Origin: Acidipila sp. EB88 | Lineage (GTDB): Bacteria; Acidobacteriota; Terriglobia; Terriglobales; Acidobacteriaceae | Direction: 5' to 3' | Assembly (NCBI RefSeq): GCF_003858395.1 | Contig: NZ_QWEV01000005.1 | Location: 1,240,001 to 1,304,000 of the forward strand | Length of the DNA stretch: 64,000 nucleotides | In this document: in pieces, positions 25,001 to 33,957 of the stretch | Layout of the letters: each line of letters starts with the position of its first letter | Numbering within the stretch: position 1 is the stretch's first letter | The notes under the pieces: generated by a model | What the model was told of the DNA's origin: nothing | Database searches by the model: none | Seen by the model: only the letters and a program-made list of their open reading frames with translations | Made by a program: the position numbers and the translations under genes

Positions 25001-25318
25001 TTACTTGCCTGCGGAGAGGGCTTCGCCCAGTTCCTTGATGTGTTCGGACGTCGCGCCCTTGGTGGACTCCGCGACAGCTACGGTGTCCTTGCCAAGCTTC
25101 TGCAGCAGTGTGTGGATCGCTTCGTGATCCACTTCCTTGGCGTGCAGCAGTTTCTTGAGCTTGGTCAGGTCCTGCGAGACCTTCTTGACGCCATCATGCT
25201 CGTGCTTGGAGAGGTACTCTTCCCAGCCTTCGATGTTGGTAACGGCCTTCTCGACCGGCAGGGACTCTGGACCGTCTTTCAATGCTTCGATGGTGCTCTT
25301 GAATCGTGTCGTCGGCAT
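25001..25318 (-). CDS. Small charged helical protein of unknown function
   Basis: 105 residues starting at the ATG at 25318, preceded by AAAGGGAGAT; the frame runs on to 25600 but that extension looks non-coding. The protein is rich in Lys, Glu and His and predicted to be mostly alpha-helical (KHEHDGVKKVSQDLTKLKKLL, then KEVDHEAIHTLLQKLGKDTV). It has no signal peptide or membrane segment. It could be a stress-related or nucleoid-associated protein, but nothing in the sequence shows this. Confidence 0.65.
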   Translation of the reverse strand: MPTTRFKSTIEALKDGPESLPVEKAVTNIEGWEEYLSKHEHDGVKKVSQDLTKLKKLLHAKEVDHEAIHTLLQKLGKDTVAVAESTKGATSEHIKELGEALSAGK

Positions 25319-25557
25319 CGTGCAATCTCCCTTTGTGCTGGTGGTGTGCTGCGCGTACTTGGTTGAAGGCCAGCGGCTGGCCTTGCTAGTCACGTGGGAT
25401 GCGGGGGAGTGCATGCGTTTGCCGGCGACGCGCGGAGCCTGTTCCATCCCAGCAACAGAGCAGAAGCACGGCTCTGGGCAACCTTGCGAGGGTATTTCGA
25501 CTGCGGGCGGGAGATAGTTCGCTACGTGAGCGGGGTGGGCGCGAAAAGGGTGAGGCT

Positions 25558-25923
25558 TCAGCGCCGAGCGAAAAAGTGTTTCGCTTCGATCGCGGCACAC
25601 ACAATGTTGAGCAGGCCGAGCCCGGATACCGCGCCGCGCACGAAGCCGCTGCCCGCCAGGGTAAGCAGCAGGGGGTCATACGTGAAGAGATTGTTCTGCG
25701 TCCAGAAGGTCAGCCATGGGAGCGCACCCACCAGCAGCCCCAGGTAGAGACGCACCAGGATGCGGATGACCCGCTCCACCAGTGTCATCCAGGGAACCGG
25801 TCGCGATGGTGACATGGGGGCAGATCCCGATGCCGAAACAGGCATGGTGCGGGAAGAGCGCCTTGCAGCTCCCTCTTCTGTGTCGTCCGGATTGGCTGGG
25901 AAGAGGTTGGGCTGCTGCGCCAT
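25558..25923 (-). CDS. Small membrane protein of unknown function
   Basis: 121 residues. A polar Ser/Pro-rich N-terminal 45 residues is followed by a hydrophobic region with two likely membrane spans (VRLYLGLLVGALPWLTFW and LTLAGSGFVRGAVSGLGLL) and a basic C-terminus. It lies in the same direction just after typA, separated by a strong terminator-like hairpin. No family is recognised. Confidence 0.6.
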   Translation of the reverse strand: MAQQPNLFPANPDDTEEGAARRSSRTMPVSASGSAPMSPSRPVPWMTLVERVIRILVRLYLGLLVGALPWLTFWTQNNLFTYDPLLLTLAGSGFVRGAVSGLGLLNIVCAAIEAKHFFARR

Positions 25924-25956
25924 AGAGATGTTCTGGGAAACGGTAGGAGAGTGAAA

Positions 25957-25987
25957 CGCGGCGGGACAGAGGACCTGTCACGCCGCG
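25957..25987 (-). terminator. Terminator of typA
   Basis: Arms CGCGGCG (25957-25963) and CGCCGCG (25981-25987), with an inner GACAG/CTGTC pairing. Read on the minus strand the hairpin is followed by TTT. It lies 10 bases past the typA stop codon. Confidence 0.65.
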
Positions 25988-25997
25988 CATGCGAACA

Positions 25998-27815
25998 CTA
26001 GATGGAAGGAGTGGAGTTGCGGCGCGGACGACGGTTGGCCTGCAGCACCTTCTTGCGAAGACGCAGCGACTTCGGCGTGACCTCGACGAGCTCATCTTCC
26101 GCGATGAACTCGATCGCCTGTTCAAGGTTCATGGCCTTGAAGGGCACGAGGCGGACCGCGTCATCGGCGGATGAAGCACGCATGTTGGTGAGCTTCTTTT
26201 CGCGGACGACGTTGACGTCCAGATCGTTATCACGAGAGTGCTCGCCGACGATCATGCCCTCATACACCTCGACGCCCGACGGAACGAACAGGATGCCGCG
26301 ATCCTGCAGGCCGTTGAGCGCGTAGGTGGTCGTGGGGCCGGTGCGGTCCGCGATCAGCGCGCCCGAAGGACGCTGCGGGATATCGCCCTGGTAGGGCATG
26401 TAGCCCTCGAACAGGGCGTTCATGATGATGGTGCCGCGGGTCTCGGTGAGCAGCTCGGAGCGCAGGCCAATGAGGCCGCGCGACGGTACCTTGAACTCCA
26501 TGCGGGTACGGCCGTAGCCGTGCGAGTTCATCTTGACCATCTCGCCCTTGCGTGGTCCAAGGCGTTCGATCACGGTGCCGACGAAGTTGTCGGGGATGTC
26601 GATGGTGAGGTGCTCAACCGGCTCCATGAGCTTGCCGTCGACGCGCTTGGTGACGATCTCGGGGCGACCGACCATCATCTCGAAGCCTTCGCGACGCATC
26701 ATTTCAATCAGGATGGAGAGCTGCAACTCGCCGCGGCCCAGCACCTTGAAGCTGTCGGGTGAACCCGTATCTTCAACGCGGATGGAGACGTTGGTGAGCA
26801 GCTCGCGATCCAGGCGCTCCTTGATGTTGCGCGAGGTGACGAACTGGCCTTCGCGGCCGGCCATGGGCGAGTTGTTCACCGACATCTGCATGGCGATGGT
26901 GGGCTCATCGATGATGATCAGCGGCAGCGGTTCGGGGTTCTCGGTCGAGGTCAGCGACTCACCGATGGTGATGCCCGGGATGCCGGCGATGGCGATGATG
27001 TCGCCGATGGTGGTCTGCTCAATATCCACGCGCTTGAGGCCGGAGTACGAGAACAGTTTGGTGATCTTGACCTTCTCGAGCGAGAGGTCGCGCTTGGACA
27101 CGGTAACTTCGTCGCCGGTCTTGAGCGTGCCATTGAACACACGCGCAATGGCGAGGCGGCCGAGGTAGTCAGAGTAGTCGAGGTTGGTGACCAGAATCTG
27201 CAGGTTGCCTTCGGCATCGCCCGGCGCGGGTGGCGCAGTCGCGATGATGGTCTCGAACAGCGGCTGCAGGTCAGCGCCGAGCTTGTCCGCTTCGGTACTT
27301 GCGAGGCCGAGCTTGCCGTTGGTGTAGAGCACCGGGAAGTTGAGCTGGTCTTCGGCGGCGTCGAGATCGATGAACAGGTCATAGACCTCGTTCAGCACTT
27401 CCTGCGGGCGCGCGTCCGGGCGATCGATCTTGTTGATCACGAGGATCGGCGGCAGCTTGGCTTCGAGCGCCTTGGACAACACGTAGCGGGTCTGCGGCAG
27501 GGGACCTTCGGACGCATCGACCAGCAGCACAACGGCGTCGACCATCTTGAGCGCGCGCTCCACTTCGCCACCGAAGTCAGCGTGACCCGGGGTGTCGACA
27601 ATGTTGATCTTGGAGTCCTTGTAGTAGATCGCGGTGGACTTCGCAAGGATCGTGATGCCGCGTTCGCGCTCGAGATCATTCGAGTCCATGACGCGGTCGG
27701 TGAGCGCTTCGTTGGAGCGGAAGGTGCCAGACTGGCGCAGCATGGCGTCGACGAGCGTGGTCTTGCCATGGTCGACGTGCGCGATGATGGCGATGTTGCG
27801 GATAGCGGTGGTCAC
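25998..27815 (-). CDS. typA: TypA/BipA ribosome-associated GTPase
   Basis: 605 residues of the TypA/BipA family of translational GTPases, involved in ribosome assembly and stress-related translation. G motifs are clear: AHVDHGKTT (about 12-20), DTPGHADF (about 75), and NKIDRPDAR (about 130). EF-G-like domains follow, including the BipA-specific C-terminus. Length matches the family. It precedes the small membrane protein, with a strong hairpin between them. Confidence 0.96.
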   Translation of the reverse strand: MTTAIRNIAIIAHVDHGKTTLVDAMLRQSGTFRSNEALTDRVMDSNDLERERGITILAKSTAIYYKDSKINIVDTPGHADFGGEVERALKMVDAVVLLVDASEGPLPQTRYVLSKALEAKLPPILVINKIDRPDARPQEVLNEVYDLFIDLDAAEDQLNFPVLYTNGKLGLASTEADKLGADLQPLFETIIATAPPAPGDAEGNLQILVTNLDYSDYLGRLAIARVFNGTLKTGDEVTVSKRDLSLEKVKITKLFSYSGLKRVDIEQTTIGDIIAIAGIPGITIGESLTSTENPEPLPLIIIDEPTIAMQMSVNNSPMAGREGQFVTSRNIKERLDRELLTNVSIRVEDTGSPDSFKVLGRGELQLSILIEMMRREGFEMMVGRPEIVTKRVDGKLMEPVEHLTIDIPDNFVGTVIERLGPRKGEMVKMNSHGYGRTRMEFKVPSRGLIGLRSELLTETRGTIIMNALFEGYMPYQGDIPQRPSGALIADRTGPTTTYALNGLQDRGILFVPSGVEVYEGMIVGEHSRDNDLDVNVVREKKLTNMRASSADDAVRLVPFKAMNLEQAIEFIAEDELVEVTPKSLRLRKKVLQANRRPRRNSTPSI

Positions 27816-27997
27816 AGGCGCGGGTTTCCTATTCTTTCAAGCAGACAAATGGATGGACGGGAAGCGAAGCAGGCTCGCGGGTGAACTCGGGACCGCGGAA
27901 AGGCAGGTCCGAACGCAGCGCTGTGGCCCAGAAAAGACTCGTCTCCTCTGCAGTTTACCCCAGTGCCGGGCCGCCCAAGCGCTGCAGGGATGAAAAG

Positions 27998-29287
27998 CTA
28001 CTCGTACTTGAGGCTCTCAACAGGGTCGAGCTGCGCCGCACGGTTGGCCGGGAGCGTGCCAAACAGCACGCCCACCGCTGTGGAAGTGCCGAGTGCGGCG
28101 ACGACCGACCAGGGATCAACCGGGACGGCATAGGAGGTAAACAGGCGCAGCGACACGGGCAGGGCGAGCCCGACGATGCAGCCGATGAGGCCGCCGGAGA
28201 GCGAGATAAACACCGCCTCGATCAGGAACTGCAGCTTGATCTCGCGCGCGGTGGCGCCGAGCGCCTTGCGGATACCGATCTCGCGAATGCGCGAACGCAC
28301 CGTGGCCAGCATGATGTTCATGATGCCGACGCCGCCGACCGCAAGCGTCACCAGGGCCACCAGCAACAGGATCACGGTGAGCGCGTCGGCGATGGTGGCG
28401 GCGACCGAGAGCATTTCCGTCATGGTGGTGGTGCGGTAGGCGGAGTTCTTCTGGTGGCGGCTGTGCACCACTTCTTCAATCTTGTGCGCAGCTTGGTCGA
28501 CGTCGGAGCGGTCGCGGATAGTGAAGAAGATCTGCTTGACGTTGTCGGTGCCGGAGAAATAGCGGCCGACCGAGTACGGGATCAAGATGGTCTGGTCGGC
28601 GATCTCGGACTGCCCGAAGGTGTCGACGCTCTCCTTGAAAACGCCCACGATGGTGAACGGGATGCCGGAGAGTGAGAAGGTCTGGTTGATCGCGGCATCG
28701 TCGGAGCCGTAAAGCTGCTGCGCAAAGATCTCGGTAACAACGGCGACCTTGGTGTGCGAGCTTTCGTCCTCGTCGTCGAAGAAGCGGCCGTTGGGCACCT
28801 TGAGGTTGCGCACCAACTGGTACTGGGGGCTGACGCCGAGCACCAGCAGCTCCTTCTCGGTGCCGCGGATCGCGATGCGGTCATGCATCTCGAGCATGGG
28901 CGAGGAGTACTGGACAGCCGGGACCTGCTCGCGCACCGCACGTTCGTCGTCGCGGTTCAGGTAGTCGCTCTGGAAGTTGTTGACCGAACCGGTGGCGCCC
29001 CCGGAGTACTCGACGTAGACCATGTTGGTGCCGATGCTCTCGAGCAGGCCCAAAATGTACTGTTTGCCGGTGAGCCCGATAGTGACCACAAAGATGATCG
29101 AGGCGGAGCCGATCACCATGCCGAGGGCGGTGAGGGCGAAGCGCAGCTTGGAGAGCAGGAAGCTGTCGATGGCCAGGCGCACGATCTCCGACAGCAGCAT
29201 GGTTCGCTTGGCGCTGGCGAGGGTGGCGTCGAAGGAGGCGAGGGACGCGGCCCGGGAAGACCGGGAGCTGGAGCGGAGCGGCGGCAT
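27998..29287 (-). CDS. MacB-type ABC transporter permease (orphan)
   Basis: 429 residues with the layout of a MacB/LolE-type permease: an N-terminal membrane segment (FALTALGMVIGSASIIFVV), a large periplasmic domain (about 75-310) and three C-terminal membrane segments with the FtsX signature (IREIGIRKALGATAREI). Such permeases work with an ATPase and often an adaptor in efflux or lipoprotein release; neither gene lies next to it. The start is uncertain: ATG 29287 and ATG 29200 lie in this frame, and an ATG at 29300 with a better-looking context is out of frame. Confidence 0.82.
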   Translation of the reverse strand: MPPLRSSSRSSRAASLASFDATLASAKRTMLLSEIVRLAIDSFLLSKLRFALTALGMVIGSASIIFVVTIGLTGKQYILGLLESIGTNMVYVEYSGGATGSVNNFQSDYLNRDDERAVREQVPAVQYSSPMLEMHDRIAIRGTEKELLVLGVSPQYQLVRNLKVPNGRFFDDEDESSHTKVAVVTEIFAQQLYGSDDAAINQTFSLSGIPFTIVGVFKESVDTFGQSEIADQTILIPYSVGRYFSGTDNVKQIFFTIRDRSDVDQAAHKIEEVVHSRHQKNSAYRTTTMTEMLSVAATIADALTVILLLVALVTLAVGGVGIMNIMLATVRSRIREIGIRKALGATAREIKLQFLIEAVFISLSGGLIGCIVGLALPVSLRLFTSYAVPVDPWSVVAALGTSTAVGVLFGTLPANRAAQLDPVESLKYE

Positions 29288-29296
29288 CGGCAGTAT

Positions 29297-30286
29297 TCAT
29301 GGTACGCGAGCGCGGGAGCCGGGGGCGGGATCAGGAAGCGGCGGCGTCAGCTCGGCCGGTGGCGGCTGCATGTCTACGCTGTCAAAGCGTTCCATGTCGA
29401 GGTCGAGCAGCCCGGTAGCAGGATCGCGCACGTAGATGTTCTGGAAGGTCGCGCCCCATACCAGGTTGTCGGCCGTGTACGAAGCACGCGCATGGATGGC
29501 CTGGCCCGACGCCTCGTCGATGCCGGTGACCTGCAGGATCAGCTCTCCCCGCAGGTGCTTGAGGCGCTCAGGGGTGACTTCAAAAAAGGGGCTGTCGGGC
29601 GTGATTGGGTGCAGGATCGTCCAGGCTAAGGGAAGGAACTCGATCCGGCTGCGCTCGAGCGCGAGCGGTACGTAGCGGCGCACCTGCTCGCGCTCGGGGT
29701 CAAACGAGGTGAGCAACGCCGAGGCTTCAATGTGGATGAGCTCACTGCGGTGCAGGTTGGTGAGGCGGATCAGCAGCCCCGGGCTGGGGGAATGCCGCAG
29801 CACTACGACCCTGGAAAAGCGCAGGCGCACCTGGGACCGCGAGAACCGGGAGAACAGCAGCCCGGTGACCAGCGAGACGGCGGACAGGCCGATGAACGAC
29901 TCGAGCGTCACCAGCACGTTGGCCGCTTCGCCCACCGGGACCACGTTGCCGTAACCGATGGTCGCCAGGGTATGGACGCTGAAAAAGAAAGCCCGCATCG
30001 GCAGGCTGACCCTGGGAGCGGGGCCGCTGTTGGCGAGCGCCCCGGGACCACACGCCAGGTACAGCGCTCCGAACACGAGGTTGAGCGCGAGGAACAGGGC
30101 GATGACACAGAGCAGAAAAGTGGACCAGGAAACACGCAGCAGCGTGGCGTACCCAAACAGCTCGGTGACGCGGCGGCGACTGCGGCGCACGTTGAAGGAG
30201 CCGTCCTGGTTGATCAGCCGGGCCTGGTTGCCGAATGTATCGCCGAAGCCGAGATCCTGGCCGGATTGTGTCTTGGCCTTGCGCAT
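29297..30286 (-). CDS. KirBac-type inward-rectifier potassium channel
   Basis: 329 residues from the ATG at 30286, preceded by GGAGGCAC; the frame extends to 31327 but that part overlaps the divergent esterase gene. The layout is that of bacterial Kir channels: a slide-helix region with FNVRR, first span (about 52-78), pore helix and selectivity filter TIGYG (109-113), second span (about 125-150), then a C-terminal beta-sandwich (about 165-310). It would conduct K+ across the inner membrane. The C-terminal tail is Pro-rich. It overlaps no other gene but lies directly upstream of the permease (10 bases), so co-transcription is likely. Confidence 0.9.
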   Translation of the reverse strand: MRKAKTQSGQDLGFGDTFGNQARLINQDGSFNVRRSRRRVTELFGYATLLRVSWSTFLLCVIALFLALNLVFGALYLACGPGALANSGPAPRVSLPMRAFFFSVHTLATIGYGNVVPVGEAANVLVTLESFIGLSAVSLVTGLLFSRFSRSQVRLRFSRVVVLRHSPSPGLLIRLTNLHRSELIHIEASALLTSFDPEREQVRRYVPLALERSRIEFLPLAWTILHPITPDSPFFEVTPERLKHLRGELILQVTGIDEASGQAIHARASYTADNLVWGATFQNIYVRDPATGLLDLDMERFDSVDMQPPPAELTPPLPDPAPGSRARVP

Positions 30287-30496
30287 GTGCCTCCGTTGCT
30301 GCTCCAACAGCGAATACCGAATATACGGCTGCGTGCCGGCCGCTGCGCAAGGTTCCCAGGGAAGACCGCTGGCGCACGCGCCGGGAGAGTGCCCGCAGGC
30401 GGCGGGGTTGGAGGCGCAGGTATGATGTTGGCGATCGTCATGGCGACCCCGGCGGATGGTTGAGCGGGGCGCGCGCGCCAAGAAGGAGCCCTGCTC

Positions 30497-32071
30497 TTGT
30501 TGAAACTGCCTGAATTGTTTGTGCCTCGGTCCCGATGGTTGCGCGGGTTCTGCACCGTATTGCTGAGCGCTGCCGCCATTGCCCTGCCCGCGCATGCCGA
30601 GGTAAAGCTGCCCCACGTCCTGAGTGACCACGCCGTGCTGCAGCGGGATATGCCGATCCACATCTGGGGCACGGCGGACCCTGGGGAGCAGGTCAGGGTA
30701 GCGCTGCATGGGCAGCAGGGCGCGGCCACGGCCGATGCGCTGGGCAAGTGGAGCGTGTTTCTGCGGCCTGAGCACGCGGGCGGCCCATACACGGTGTCCG
30801 TACAGGCCAGCAACACGATCACGCTCAGTGACGTGCTGGTGGGCGACGTGTGGTTTGCTTCGGGGCAGTCCAACATGGAGTTTCCGCTCAAGGGCTTTGG
30901 CGCGGACACGCCGATGAAGGACAGCGAAAAGGAAATCGCGGCGGCCACGCACCCGATGATCCACCTGTTGTTGGTAAAGAACGTGGCGTCCGAGTACGAG
31001 CAGCGCGACCAGGATGCGACCTGGACGGTGTGCTCGCCGGAGACGGCGGTGAACTTCTCCGCGGTGGCTTACTTCTTTGGGCGCGCAATCGCCGAGAAGG
31101 AACAGACGCCGGTAGGGCTGATCGACGCGAGCTGGGGCGGGACACCGGTAGCGGCGTGGCTCTCCTATGATGCGCTGAGCACCGACCCGGGTCTGGCGCC
31201 GGAGCTGGCCGCACGCGTGCCCATGGTGGAGACACAGGCGGACGTGCCGGCGATGACAGCCGCGGAGACGCGTGAGGATGCCGCGGCCAAGGCAGCGGGC
31301 AAGCCTGCGCCGAAGCATCCATGGCACCCGCAGCCGGGTTCGTATGCGCCGGCCGGCAACTTCAACGGCATGGTCGCGCCTTTTCTGGACTACACGATCA
31401 AGGGCTTTCTCTGGTACCAGGGCGAGACCGACAGTTCACCGCAGCGGGCACCGTCCTATGAGCGGGCGTTCGGAGACATGATCACGGACTGGCGCAGCCG
31501 GTGGCGCGAGGGTGACCTGCCGTTCCTGTTCGTGCAGATCTCGAGCTTCACTTCGACCCCGTATGAAAGCTGGGGCATCGTGCGCGAGGCGCAGCGGCGC
31601 ACCCTCAAGCTCGCGAACACAGGGATGGTGGTTTCGACCGACATAGGGCAGGCCGACAACGTGCACCCGCCGGACAAGCAGACCGTAGGCGCACGCATGG
31701 CGCTGGCCGGGCGAGCCATCGCGTACGGCGAGAAGCTCGAATACAGCGGGCCGATCTTTCGCGAGGCAACAGCGGAAGGCACGAGCCTGCGCGTGTACTT
31801 TGCGCATGGCGACGGGCTGTGGGCAAAGGGCGGAGCGTTGCAGGGTTTTGAAGTAGCAGGCGAGGACCAGCATTTTCACCCGGCCAGCGCCTCGGTCGAG
31901 GACGGCGCCGTGTTGGTGCGTGGCGAGGCAGTGGAGCATCCATTGTTTGTGCGTTACGCGTGGCCCAACTCTTCGTTGAACGCGAACCTGTTCAACGCGG
32001 CAGGACTGCCGGCGTCGACGTTCACGTCGCAGCGGCACATCCCGGCGCCTTGCATGCAGGACTGCAGGTAG
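30497..32071 (+). CDS. Secreted sialate O-acetylesterase-like SGNH hydrolase
   Basis: 524 residues starting from a TTG at 30497, with AAGGAG about 8 bases upstream. A signal peptide (LRGFCTVLLSAAAIALPAHA) follows a basic N-terminus. The SGNH/sialate O-acetylesterase motifs are the nucleophile region ASGQSNMEF (near 124), FLWYQGETD (near 305), and the terminal catalytic Asp-His region DNVHPPDK (near 388). The protein is a predicted exported glycan O-acetylesterase; sialic acid itself is doubtful as substrate in soil acidobacteria, and plant or microbial acetylated glycans are likelier. It is divergent from the KirBac gene. Confidence 0.85.
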   Translation: MLKLPELFVPRSRWLRGFCTVLLSAAAIALPAHAEVKLPHVLSDHAVLQRDMPIHIWGTADPGEQVRVALHGQQGAATADALGKWSVFLRPEHAGGPYTVSVQASNTITLSDVLVGDVWFASGQSNMEFPLKGFGADTPMKDSEKEIAAATHPMIHLLLVKNVASEYEQRDQDATWTVCSPETAVNFSAVAYFFGRAIAEKEQTPVGLIDASWGGTPVAAWLSYDALSTDPGLAPELAARVPMVETQADVPAMTAAETREDAAAKAAGKPAPKHPWHPQPGSYAPAGNFNGMVAPFLDYTIKGFLWYQGETDSSPQRAPSYERAFGDMITDWRSRWREGDLPFLFVQISSFTSTPYESWGIVREAQRRTLKLANTGMVVSTDIGQADNVHPPDKQTVGARMALAGRAIAYGEKLEYSGPIFREATAEGTSLRVYFAHGDGLWAKGGALQGFEVAGEDQHFHPASASVEDGAVLVRGEAVEHPLFVRYAWPNSSLNANLFNAAGLPASTFTSQRHIPAPCMQDCR

Positions 32072-32121
32072 CGCGTGTACCGAGCAGGCCGGGCGCCCAT
32101 GCGGCACAAAGGAGAAAGCTG

Positions 32122-33099
32122 ATGCCTACGCCGATAGCCGGCCTGCACCACGTGACCACAATCGCTTCCGACCCGCAGCGCAATCTTGATTTCTACACGC
32201 GAGTGCTGGGGCTGCGCCTGGTCAAGAAGACGATCAACTTCGACGACCCGGGCACGTACCACCTGTACTTCGGCGACGACCACGGTTCACCTGGCACGAT
32301 CCTGACGTTCTTTCCCTGGCCTAACGCGGTGCGTGGCACCTTGGGCGCGGGCGAAACAGCGGCGACCGCGTTCAGCGTGCCGACGGCTTCACTCGGCTAC
32401 TGGCGAGAGCGGTTGCAGCGCTTCGCGGTGCCGCTGACGGAGACCCACCACTTCGCCGAGGATGTGCTGCGCTTCCAGGACCCGGACGGCATGGTGCTGG
32501 AAATCGTGGGCGATGCGCAGGCAAAAGAACCGGTCGCACCGCGCGGAAGCGACGTACCGGCGGAACATTCCATTCGCGGCTTTTACGGCGTGACACTGCT
32601 GGTGCACCTCGAGGCTCCCACGGCCGGGGTGCTCGACACGATGGGCCTCGAGAAGACGGCGGAAGAAGGCGAGCGCAAGCGCTACTCGACCAGGAGCGGA
32701 GCACTGGGCAGCCACGTGGATCTGCTGGTCGATCCCAAGGCCGCGCGCGGCCGGCTTGGCGCGGGCACGGTGCATCACATCGCGTTTCGCGCGGCAGACG
32801 ACGCAGCACAGGCCGCATGGCGTGAGCGGTTGTCGGCGCATCCGCTGGAAGTCACACCGGTGCTGGACCGCACATACTTTCACTCGATCTACTTTCGCGA
32901 GCCGGGCGGAGTTCTGTTCGAGATGGCGACCGACCCGCCGGGCTTTGCCTGGGATGAGTCGCTGGAAACCATGGGCGAAAGCCTGAAGCTGCCGCCGTGG
33001 CTTGAGACGCGCCGGGCGGCACTCGAAACGAGCCTGCCCAGGCTGACGGTGCACCCTGCCGGAGACGCGGTTGTGAAGACGGAGGCCGCAGGTGTCTGA
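32122..33099 (+). CDS. VOC-family ring-cleaving dioxygenase, MhqO-like
   Basis: 325 residues from the ATG at 32122, preceded by GGAGAAAG. Two vicinal-oxygen-chelate modules are visible: GLHHVTTIASDPQRNLDFYT at the N-terminus, and VHHIAFRAADDAAQ near 215. They provide His/Glu metal ligands of the glyoxalase/type I extradiol fold; EPGGVLFEMATDPPGF near 260 gives the Glu ligand. Relatives include the hydroquinone-detoxifying dioxygenases MhqO and MhqE. The downstream esterase-like gene starts 8 bases inside it, suggesting a coupled pair. Confidence 0.82.
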   Translation: MPTPIAGLHHVTTIASDPQRNLDFYTRVLGLRLVKKTINFDDPGTYHLYFGDDHGSPGTILTFFPWPNAVRGTLGAGETAATAFSVPTASLGYWRERLQRFAVPLTETHHFAEDVLRFQDPDGMVLEIVGDAQAKEPVAPRGSDVPAEHSIRGFYGVTLLVHLEAPTAGVLDTMGLEKTAEEGERKRYSTRSGALGSHVDLLVDPKAARGRLGAGTVHHIAFRAADDAAQAAWRERLSAHPLEVTPVLDRTYFHSIYFREPGGVLFEMATDPPGFAWDESLETMGESLKLPPWLETRRAALETSLPRLTVHPAGDAVVKTEAAGV

Positions 33100-33784
33100 G
33101 CAAACCACGCGAGCTTTGCAAAAACTTACCGGTCCGCATGCCACCAGCCGGGTTACCTACGCCGGCGCGCCCGTTGTGGAGGCAAGCTATGCCATGGTGC
33201 TGCTGCACGGGCGGGGCGCGTCGGCCGAGGACATCCTGGGACTGGGGCCGGCGCTCGCCGCGGGCTTCGAGGCCCGCGGTGCCGGCGAGGCGCGCAAGGT
33301 GATGTTTGCGGCGCCCGAGGCGGTGGGCAACACCTGGTATCCGCAGTCGTTCATGGCGCCGATCGCGCAGAACGAGCCTTATCTTTCCTCGGCGATCGGG
33401 CGCATCGCGGCGCTGGTGGCCGAGATTGAGGCGGCCGGCATTGCGCGAGACCGGATCGTGATTGCGGGCTTCTCACAGGGGGCGTGCCTGTCGTCAGAAT
33501 TTGTGGCGCGCCACCCGGCGCGGTATGCGGGGGTGTTTGCCTTTACCGGTGGCCTGGTCGGTCCGGACGGCACAGACCTGCACCATGCGGGCGAGCTTGC
33601 GGGCACACCGGTGCTGCTGAGCAGCGGAGACCCGGACCCGCATGTGCCCTGGTCACGCGTGGTCGAAACCGGGGAGCAACTGACAAAGATGGGCGCGGCG
33701 GTCTCGATGACGCGGTACCCCGGACGACCACACACGGTCCTGCCCCAGGAAGTCGCCGAAGCGCGGCGGCTGCTGGGGGCCTGA
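33092..33784 (+). CDS. Alpha/beta-hydrolase (phospholipase/carboxylesterase, MhqD-like)
   Basis: 230 residues with a GTG start overlapping the dioxygenase gene by 8 bases. The alpha/beta-hydrolase signature is complete: MVLLHGRGASAED near the oxyanion hole, the nucleophile elbow GFSQGACLSS with its Ser, an Asp in SSGDPDPHVP, and a catalytic His in YPGRPHTVL. It belongs to the phospholipase/carboxylesterase (thioesterase-like) family, as does MhqD. With the dioxygenase it forms a likely quinone or aromatic-electrophile detoxification unit. No MarR/MhqR-type regulator is adjacent. Confidence 0.85.
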   Translation: MSEQTTRALQKLTGPHATSRVTYAGAPVVEASYAMVLLHGRGASAEDILGLGPALAAGFEARGAGEARKVMFAAPEAVGNTWYPQSFMAPIAQNEPYLSSAIGRIAALVAEIEAAGIARDRIVIAGFSQGACLSSEFVARHPARYAGVFAFTGGLVGPDGTDLHHAGELAGTPVLLSSGDPDPHVPWSRVVETGEQLTKMGAAVSMTRYPGRPHTVLPQEVAEARRLLGA

Positions 33785-33957
33785 TCGATAGGCAAAAGAA
33801 CCCGGCTGCGCATATTGCATCGGTCGAGACCCGGCGCGCCGGCGAGGGCACGGGGGATTGCCATCGCCATGGTTGCGCAATGTGGTTGCGAAACATGGTT
33901 GCGAAACCATGGCGGCCCGCTCGTCAGCCGTATGCTCGACGCACTAGGATGGCTCGT

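Noticed and set aside
29297-31327. 676-codon minus frame including the KirBac channel
   Set aside because: The part beyond 30286 overlaps the esterase gene on the other strand and has no channel features; the ATG at 30286 has a good ribosome-binding site.
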